Shown here: positions 58,605 through 64,000 of the stretch, in pieces | Layout of the letters: every line of letters starts with the position of its first letter | Position numbering within the stretch: position 1 is the first letter of the stretch | From: Oxalobacter aliiformigenes | Lineage (GTDB): Bacteria > Pseudomonadota > Gammaproteobacteria > Burkholderiales > Burkholderiaceae_D | Assembly: GCF_027116575.1 (NCBI RefSeq) | Contig: NZ_CP098252.1 | Coordinates: 496,001-560,000 of the forward strand | Length of the DNA stretch: 64,000 nucleotides | Reading direction: 5' to 3' | Program-made: the position numbers and the translations under genes | The notes under the pieces: model-generated | What the model saw: only the letters and a program-made list of their open reading frames with translations | What the model was told of the DNA's origin: nothing | The model's database searches: none

Positions 58605-58836
58605 GAGGTGCTCCGGAAAAGTGAGTAATTCTTGATGAATTTTACCCGGTAATTGCCATTTTTCATTAATGTTGGTGATTTTGCAATTTTTTTCAACGAA
58701 CCGATCAATGCAGGAGAAAGATGGAGTTCAGGTACGGCATTTCATTTCCAGACGTGTATGATTGAATGGATAGAGAGACGGTATCGTTTTTTTTTTTACA
58801 CATCTGTCTGATTTATGTTGAGGAAAGGTCTGAATC

Positions 58837-59439
58837 ATGAAACTGTATTATGCGCCCGGAGCGTGTTCATTATCTCCCCATATCGTGCTGGAAGAGTCGG
58901 GGCTTCCTTTTGAGTTGGAAAAAGTGGATCTTCAAACAAAAGAAACGGCTTCCGGTCATGACTTTTATCTGGTCAATACAAAAGGTTCCGTTCCGGCACT
59001 GGAACTCGATGACGGCCAGGTACTGACGGAAGGGGCGGCAATTGTCCAGTATCTGGGTGATCAGGTGCCTGAAAAGGAATTGATCCCGCTGCCAAAGACC
59101 ATGGAGCGGTACCGTGTCATGGAATGGCTCAATTTCATTGCGACTGAATTGCAGAAAAGTTTCACGCCGATTTTCAATCCGGCCTACACATCCTGTTGTG
59201 AGGAAGCGAAGAAAACATTGCTCAGGCAATTCGATTTCGTCGATCGCAGACTGACGGGCAAGTCCTATGTCATGGGGGAACGGTTTACGGTAGTGGATGC
59301 CTATCTGTTCACTATTTCAACCTGGATTGAAGCGGCGGAGTTGTCCGTTGACCAATGGAAGGCGCTTTCGGCCTATCGAAAGCGGATTTCAGAACGTCCT
59401 GCCGTATGCAGGGCCATGATGGCCGAAGGACTGGTTTAA
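58837..59439 (+). CDS. Glutathione S-transferase, beta class
   Basis: GST of 200 residues. MKLYYAPGACSLSPHIVLEESG with the Cys10 region and SVPALELDDGQVLTEGAAIVQYL are characteristic of bacterial beta-class GSTs, such as E. coli GstA. The C-domain has KSYVMGERFTVVDAYLFTI. Unlike the YfcF-type GST at 14334, this has the beta-class Cys (PGACSLSP). A role in detoxification or peroxide defence is likely but unproven. Confidence 0.9.
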   Translation: MKLYYAPGACSLSPHIVLEESGLPFELEKVDLQTKETASGHDFYLVNTKGSVPALELDDGQVLTEGAAIVQYLGDQVPEKELIPLPKTMERYRVMEWLNFIATELQKSFTPIFNPAYTSCCEEAKKTLLRQFDFVDRRLTGKSYVMGERFTVVDAYLFTISTWIEAAELSVDQWKALSAYRKRISERPAVCRAMMAEGLV

Positions 59440-59471
59440 CCTGTCAGGAAAAGATGACCGTCCGGTCCTGT

Positions 59472-60514
59472 TCACAGGCCCGGATTGGTGATCAGTGAAT
59501 GTATTTCGTTGATCCGGTCAACGATTTGATCGCTTAGTGAAATAGAAATGGCATCGATGTTTTCCTTGAGATGTTCCAGTTTCGTTCCGCCGATGATCGT
59601 GGCGTCGATAAACCAGCGTGAATAACACCATGCCAATGCCAGCTGGGCCGAGGTCATGCCGTGATCTTTGGCCAGTTGCATATACTGGCGGGTCGCTTCC
59701 AGGACAGCCGGACGGCGGTAATGGGCATTCCAGTCCGAGGAGAATAATGTCAGACGACCGCGGATTTTCGGATTGTCAATGTATTTTCCTGTCAGTTGTC
59801 CAAATGCCAGAGGGCTGTAAGCGATCAGTCCGATATTTTCCCGGAAACAGATTTCATCCATACCGATTTCGAAATGTCTGTCGGTCAGATTGTAGGCATT
59901 CTGAATGGAGACGATCCTCGGCAATCCTTTGGCCTCGGCTGTCTTGATGAATTCCATCAGGCCCCAGGCCGATTCATTGGAAATGCCAATATGCCGGATT
60001 TTGCCTTCATCAATCAGCTTGCCCAGTACAGTCAGCGTTTCCTCGACAGGAATGCTGGGACGTTCATCTTTGGGATTGAAGATCACTTTTCCGAAAAACG
60101 GGACATTCCGGCTGGGCCAGTGCAACTGGTAGAGATCGATATAATCTGTTTTCAGCCGTCTCAGGCTGCCTTCAACCGCCAGACGGATGTTTTTTTCATC
60201 CAGGTCGTTTTTGCCATTGCGTAACCAGGAGATAAGACGCGAGGGTCCTGCCACTTTGGTGGCTAAAACGATTTTGTCCCGAAGACCTCTTTTTTCAGCC
60301 AGTTTCCGATGATCGTTTCGCTCAGACCTTGTGTGGCCGCCTGGGGCATGACAGGATAGATTTCGGCCGTATCAATGAAATTGATGCCGCGATCGAATGC
60401 ATAGTCCAGCAGCTGGAACGCTTCGCTTTCATTGTTCTGGTCTCCGAAGGTCATGGTTCCGAGACAGACCTTCGAAACATGCATGCCACTGGTGCCCAAA
60501 GGTATTTTCTGCAT
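59472..60514 (-). pseudogene. Tas-like aldo/keto reductase with a frameshift at an A6 tract
   Basis: NADP-dependent aldo/keto reductase of about 347 residues (MQKIPLGTSGMHVSKVCLG ... FIDTAEIYPVMPQ, with the catalytic Asp/Tyr; later YIDLYQLHWPSR and AYSPLAFGQLTGKY). The frame breaks after WLKK at six A on the coding strand (T 60290-60295), giving a stop at TAG. One extra A restores RGLRDKIVLATKVAGPSR. The start at 60514 has an AAGGAG site. It follows pyrD by 44 bp. Miscalling, true inactivation or slippage are alternatives. Confidence 0.8.
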
Positions 60515-60558
60515 AATTCCAGCTCCTTTCAAGTCGCTTCGGATAAATGGCGAAATCA

Positions 60559-61598
60559 TCAGGCCTGGCGAAGAGCTTGCACACATTCCCGGACCAGTCC
60601 GGGGCCGGAGTAAATCATGCCGGTCAGAATCTGGACAAGCGATGCCCCGGCTTCGATTTTATCTTTGGCGTCTTCACCGGTCAAAATACCACCGACACCG
60701 ATAATGGGAATGGCATTGCCCAGTTCGGTCTTGAGCTGGCGGATGACATGCGTGGACAAGTCCCTTACCGGAGCGCCGGAAAGTCCTCCGGTTTCCTGTC
60801 CGTGTTCCAGATTATTGACAGTATCGCGGGTGATGGTGGTATTGGTCGCGATGACGCCGTCGATTTCATGGCGTATCAGGGCATCGGCAATGTTTTTGAT
60901 CTGGCTGTCGTCTATATCCGGAGCGATTTTCAGTGCCAGCGGCACATATCTTGAATATTGTTGCGACAATCTGCTCTGGGCGGCTTTCAGTTGCGTCAGC
61001 AGATTGTCCAGTTCGGATTCACCCTGCAACTGCCGCAGGTTTTTGGTGTTCGGGGATGAAATGTTGATGGCAATGTAATCGGCGACGGGATAAACCTTTT
61101 CAAGACAGATCAGGTAATCATCGACAGCTTTCTCGATGGGGGTGACGGCGTTTTTTCCGATGTTCAAGCCCAGTATGCCTTTTTTTCCTGGTAAAAGCGG
61201 GAGGCTTTCACGTTTTTGACCAGTACATCGACGCCATCGTTATTGAATCCCATCCGGTTGATCAGACCTTGCGCTTTGGGAAGACGGAACATTCTGGGTT
61301 TCGGATTGCCGGGTTGCGGTTTGGGGGTGACGGTTCCGAGTTCGAGAAAACCGAAACCGAGGGAGGCAAGGCCGTCTATACACGACCCGTTTTTATCGAG
61401 ACCGGCAGCAAGACCGACCGGGTTGGGGAAAGTCAGCCCCATGACCTTTCTGGGGGAAGGCTGGACTGCCGGGGCCAGTGCCGTTATTCCCACGGCAGCG
61501 GCCATTCTCATGGAAGAGAGCGTGAATTGATGGGCGTTTTCCGGATCCATTGAAAAAAGGCATGGCCGGATCAGGGCATACATGAAATTAGGGATCAT
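60559..61598 (-). pseudogene. pyrD: Dihydroorotate dehydrogenase PyrD with a frameshift at an A7 tract
   Basis: Class 2 (membrane-associated, quinone-linked) dihydroorotate dehydrogenase of about 346 residues, split at seven A on the coding strand (T 61180-61186). 5' part: [41 protein letters not shown] and [11 protein letters not shown]. 3' part: [16 protein letters not shown], the catalytic-Ser region, [19 protein letters not shown] and [15 protein letters not shown]. One extra A would give [12 protein letters not shown], exactly the family sequence. As the enzyme is needed for pyrimidine synthesis, unless another copy exists, a sequencing error or slippage is more likely than a dead gene. 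Confidence 0.88.
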
Positions 61599-61718
61599 GA
61601 GATTCTGTAATTGTTGCGATGTGCTTGAACCGGGTTTGGAAGCCTGACTTTCACATGATATTCCGCAACCGGTGTACCGGATCGGTATATTGTAACTTAA
61701 GTCGGATGTTTATTTTAA

Positions 61719-62468
61719 TCAGGGAATTTTGTGAAAGGAGCACAACGGGCAAATGTCTTCCGATTTCCATGATGTGATGGGGGGCAGGTCAATGACCTGT
61801 TTGAGATGGGCATTGAAATCCGTACGGCGGACAGGAATGGCGCCCAGCGATGCCAGATGGGCGGTTTCCTGCTGGCAATCGATCATTTTCACTCCATTGG
61901 TTTTCAGGAAAAAAACCAGATGGGCAAGGGCGACTTTGGATGCATCTGTTATTCGTGCGAACATGGATTCACCGAAGAACATTTTTCCGATACAGATACC
62001 GTACGCTCCCCCTGCCAGGGTATTCTCGTACCAGAGTTCCGTGGAATGGGCGATACCCATATCGTGCAGTTTTTGATAATTGTGAATGATTTCCTCTGTA
62101 ATCCATGTGCCGGCAGCCTTTTTCCGGGGAGCCGCACATTCCCTGATGACCTGCGCAAAATCCGAGTCGAATTTCAGTTGCCACGGGCCACCGGTGTGAA
62201 TGCTTTTGTGAATCTGTTTCAGTTTCTTTTTCAGGCTGTGGGAGATCACGAACTGTTCCGTAAGCAAGACCATACGGGGGTCCGTGCTCCACCATAACAC
62301 AGGCTGGTTCTCCGAGAACCAGGGAAAAATGCCGTGCCGGTAGGCATCGATCAGTCTGGGTGGGGACAGATCCGTGCCGGCTGCCAGAAGACCGGGGAAT
62401 CCGCTTTCTTCTGTCAAAGCCGTGGCGATATCGGGAAAAGGATCGTTTTGTTCCAGCCAGGGAATCAT
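61719..62468 (-). CDS. aat: Leucyl/phenylalanyl-tRNA-protein transferase Aat
   Basis: N-end rule enzyme of 249 residues, attaching Leu or Phe to proteins with N-terminal Arg or Lys, leading to ClpS/ClpAP degradation. Motifs [50 protein letters not shown] and [11 protein letters not shown] are diagnostic. The gene stands between pyrD and the TIR-like gene. Confidence 0.95.
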   Translation of the reverse strand: MIPWLEQNDPFPDIATALTEESGFPGLLAAGTDLSPPRLIDAYRHGIFPWFSENQPVLWWSTDPRMVLLTEQFVISHSLKKKLKQIHKSIHTGGPWQLKFDSDFAQVIRECAAPRKKAAGTWITEEIIHNYQKLHDMGIAHSTELWYENTLAGGAYGICIGKMFFGESMFARITDASKVALAHLVFFLKTNGVKMIDCQQETAHLASLGAIPVRRTDFNAHLKQVIDLPPITSWKSEDICPLCSFHKIP

Positions 62469-62530
62469 AGGTCCGGTTTATGGCATGTTGTGACGGTTCT
62501 GAAAGGAATGTGTCATTTGTTTTCGGGTTT

Positions 62531-62962
62531 TCAGGACGGTTTCCGGAGTCTGGCATGTCTTACAATGGCATCGCCCAGTTGCATGGCATCCCACTTCACA
62601 ATTTCGACCGCCGCGCGTTTTTCCTTGTGTGACGTGTGTTTCGGATCGGCCGCTTCGACCAGAATGACCGGAATACCCAGTTTTTTCGCGGCGTCCAGTT
62701 CCAGATTCGCCCAGCGTTTGAATTCCTCGAATACTCCGGCAAGAATGATCAGGCAGGAACACGGTTTCATCTGTTTTTCGATCGAAAGTGCCAGAGCCTT
62801 GTTGGATGGCAGAAACTGGGCGGGATCGTCCTTGGAGACACTGTAATATTCATAACCGAACCCTTCTGTCTTGAGACGATAGGTTTCCATCAGGCTTGTG
62901 ATTCTTTCAACACCATCTTGTTCGACCCAGCTGTGACTGAGAAAAACGGGATACGTTGCCAT
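62531..62962 (-). CDS. TIR-like (MTH538/DUF1863, ThsB-type) domain protein
   Basis: Single-domain protein of 143 residues. It begins TYPVFLSHSWVEQDGVERI, and continues through SKDDPAQFLPSNKALALSIEKQMKPCSCLIILAGVFEEF, KRWANLELDAAKKLGIPVILVEAA. This resembles the TIR-like DUF1863 family that includes ThsB of Thoeris anti-phage systems. No ThsA-type NADase, SLOG or SIR2 gene is near, and neighbours are housekeeping genes, so a defence role is only a guess. An AGGAGAG ribosome site supports ATG 62962; an upstream in-frame start would add 12 residues. Confidence 0.75.
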   Translation of the reverse strand: MATYPVFLSHSWVEQDGVERITSLMETYRLKTEGFGYEYYSVSKDDPAQFLPSNKALALSIEKQMKPCSCLIILAGVFEEFKRWANLELDAAKKLGIPVILVEAADPKHTSHKEKRAAVEIVKWDAMQLGDAIVRHARLRKPS

Positions 62963-63013
62963 ATATGTACTCTCCTGGTTTTGCTGTAACGTGATCAAGT
63001 TGTTCTGACAGGT

Positions 63014-63568
63014 TTATTTGGTCAGATCAAGTGTATGAAAACCGAAATTGCCGCCATTCTGTATTTTTTTTCTGTCTTCGAAATAGAACTTGAGAGCGTA
63101 TTTTATCGTTGAAAATGCCAGTTGATCCCAGGGAATTTCTTTTTCGGTAAACAGACGGGTTTCAAGACTTTCCTCTCCTGGTGCAAAGTTCGTATTTTCC
63201 AGTTGTGCCAGATAAAAAAGATGAACCTGATGATAAACCGGCAGGTTCATCAATGAAAACAGGTTTGAAATCCTGACGTCCGCTCCGGCTTCTTCCTTTG
63301 TTTCGCGTCGGGCAGCCTGTTCTGTCGTTTCATCGTTTTCCATGAATCCTCCGGGGAGGGTCCAGAAACCGTGACGGGGTGTGATGGCACGGCGGCACAA
63401 CAGAATGGATGTTTCATTTTCCGTCTCCCATGTCGGTATGCTGCAAACCACGATTTTGGGATTTTCATAATGGATCATGTGGCAATTCGGACAGATATGC
63501 CGGGGCATATTGTCCAGAGGAGGGATACCGATTGTCAGGGCATGGCCGCAATGAGAACAGAATTTCAT
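63014..63568 (-). CDS. NUDIX hydrolase with N-terminal zinc ribbon
   Basis: Protein of 184 residues. A zinc ribbon (CSHCGHAL ... CPNCHMIHYENPK) precedes a NUDIX domain with box GGFMENDETTEQAARRETKEEAG. This architecture occurs in NudC-like and ADP-ribose/NADH pyrophosphatases and in many uncharacterised relatives; the SQPWPFPxS NADH motif is not seen, so the substrate is open. Start at ATG 63568 (MKFCSHCGHAL). Confidence 0.87.
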   Translation of the reverse strand: MKFCSHCGHALTIGIPPLDNMPRHICPNCHMIHYENPKIVVCSIPTWETENETSILLCRRAITPRHGFWTLPGGFMENDETTEQAARRETKEEAGADVRISNLFSLMNLPVYHQVHLFYLAQLENTNFAPGEESLETRLFTEKEIPWDQLAFSTIKYALKFYFEDRKKIQNGGNFGFHTLDLTK

Positions 63569-63760
63569 GGAAACCGGGTCGGAATTGGCTAATAAATTTA
63601 TCGGAAGGATGCGAAGGAATAATCCCGCCGAAGTCATACAAAAAATAATGTTACCCTTTTTTGGAAAGCTTCAAAAGGCAGTGACCGGGCAGAGTCATCA
63701 TGACGGTATACAAGCGATATGACCCGGTATCGTATGAAAACGTTCTTTTTTGAGAGGCTA

Positions 63761-63789
63761 TTGAACTGAAATAAAAAAAGGATTATAAT
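63761..63789 (+). promoter_or_regulatory. Sigma70 promoter of the initiator tRNA gene
   Basis: TTGAAC (63761-63766) and TATAAT (63784-63789) separated by exactly 17 bp, ending 14 bp before the tRNA 5' end. Confidence 0.88.
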
Positions 63790-63803
63790 TTTATCTTTCC
63801 AGA

Positions 63804-63880
<77 letters not shown>

Positions 63881-63887
63881 GTTTATG

Positions 63888-63917
63888 AAAACCGCTGAAA
63901 TGTTTCAGCGGTTTTTT
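63888..63917 (+). terminator. Rho-independent terminator after tRNA-fMet
   Basis: Thirteen-bp stem AAAACCGCTGAAA (63888-63900) and its complement (63903-63915) with a tiny loop, followed by additional T. Confidence 0.9.
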
Positions 63918-63951
63918 CATTTCTGGTTCGGTCAAACAAAGGTTGGTGAAA

Positions 63952-63991
63952 TGCCGTTCAGATACGAGATTGTCCAGGTATCTGAACGGCA
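63952..63991. repeat. Perfect 14-bp inverted repeat at the right edge
   Basis: TGCCGTTCAGATAC (63952-63965) and its complement (63978-63991) with a 12-nt spacer. No T-run follows either arm, so it is not a standard terminator; it could be an operator or the start of a structured element continuing outside the window. Confidence 0.6.
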
Positions 63992-64000
63992 GGAATGGAG

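Noticed and set aside
62531..63568. Complete Thoeris anti-phage system
   Set aside because: Only a TIR-like protein is present; no ThsA (SIR2/Macro/SLOG) gene is seen within several kilobases.

Overview
The window looks like chromosome from an Oxalobacter species (Betaproteobacteria, Burkholderiales, Oxalobacteraceae). The strongest evidence is a complete oxalyl-CoA decarboxylase gene (oxc, 35616-37325) whose protein closely resembles, but as I remember it is not identical to, the Oxalobacter formigenes enzyme. Supporting signs are the gene orders lptD-surA-pdxA-rsmA, rplU-rpmA-obgE-proB, purM/perM-hda-HAD-pcnB-folK and tsaE-amiC/queG-xerD, which I recognise as typical of this group. The species cannot be fixed from the sequence alone. 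Most of the window is dense housekeeping DNA with no phage, plasmid, insertion sequence or CRISPR array.

Layout. 1-4300: phosphate uptake (DUF47/PhoU-like plus Pit), a YccA-type membrane protein, a ribosome hibernation factor and nhaR. 4300-14300: lptD-surA-pdxA-rsmA, the cell-wall recycling pair amgK-murU, panD, a NUDIX gene and mnmA. 14300-24900: a GST, purB, a PagL-like lipid A deacylase, then a C1/C2 carbon block (tartronate semialdehyde reductase, alanine/serine-glyoxylate aminotransferase, a PanE-like reductase, formate-tetrahydrofolate ligase), ffh and a SWIB protein. 25000-35050: proS, rppH, a CNP1-like protein, rplU-rpmA-obgE-proB, murJ, an Uup-type ABC-F ATPase and tRNA-Arg(CCU). 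35050-39150: the oxc regulatory region, oxc, a spermidine-synthase-like protein and beta-carbonic anhydrase. 39350-46450: mop, panB and the folK-pcnB-HAD-hda-perM string, divergent from purM. 46450-47750: a decaying stretch with an oxlT-like and an RND efflux pump remnant. 47750-64000: nitroreductase, tRNA-Arg(CCG), amiC, tsaE, queG, an alkyltransferase-like gene, xerD, plsY, a response regulator, glnS, an M48 protease, a GST, a broken aldo/keto reductase, a broken pyrD, aat, a TIR-like protein, a NUDIX protein and tRNA-fMet.

How the genes fit together. Oxc makes formyl-CoA and CO2 from oxalyl-CoA. Carbonic anhydrase can interconvert the CO2 with bicarbonate. Formate-tetrahydrofolate ligase captures formate into C1 metabolism. 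The aminotransferase and tartronate semialdehyde reductase handle glyoxylate-derived carbon. panB, panD and possibly the PanE-like gene supply pantothenate for CoA.

Most notable observations: (i) four tandem 24-bp units upstream of oxc, three with near-perfect FNR/Anr-type boxes, the last placed exactly 41.5 bp before a predicted start site; (ii) three otherwise intact genes (HAD phosphatase, aldo/keto reductase, pyrD) each broken by one missing A in a coding-strand poly-A run, which is either systematic homopolymer miscalling or slippage; (iii) relics of an oxalate:formate antiporter and an AcrB-type pump; (iv) an MGMT-family protein whose active-site Cys has become Ser; (v) an orphan TIR-like (DUF1863) protein.
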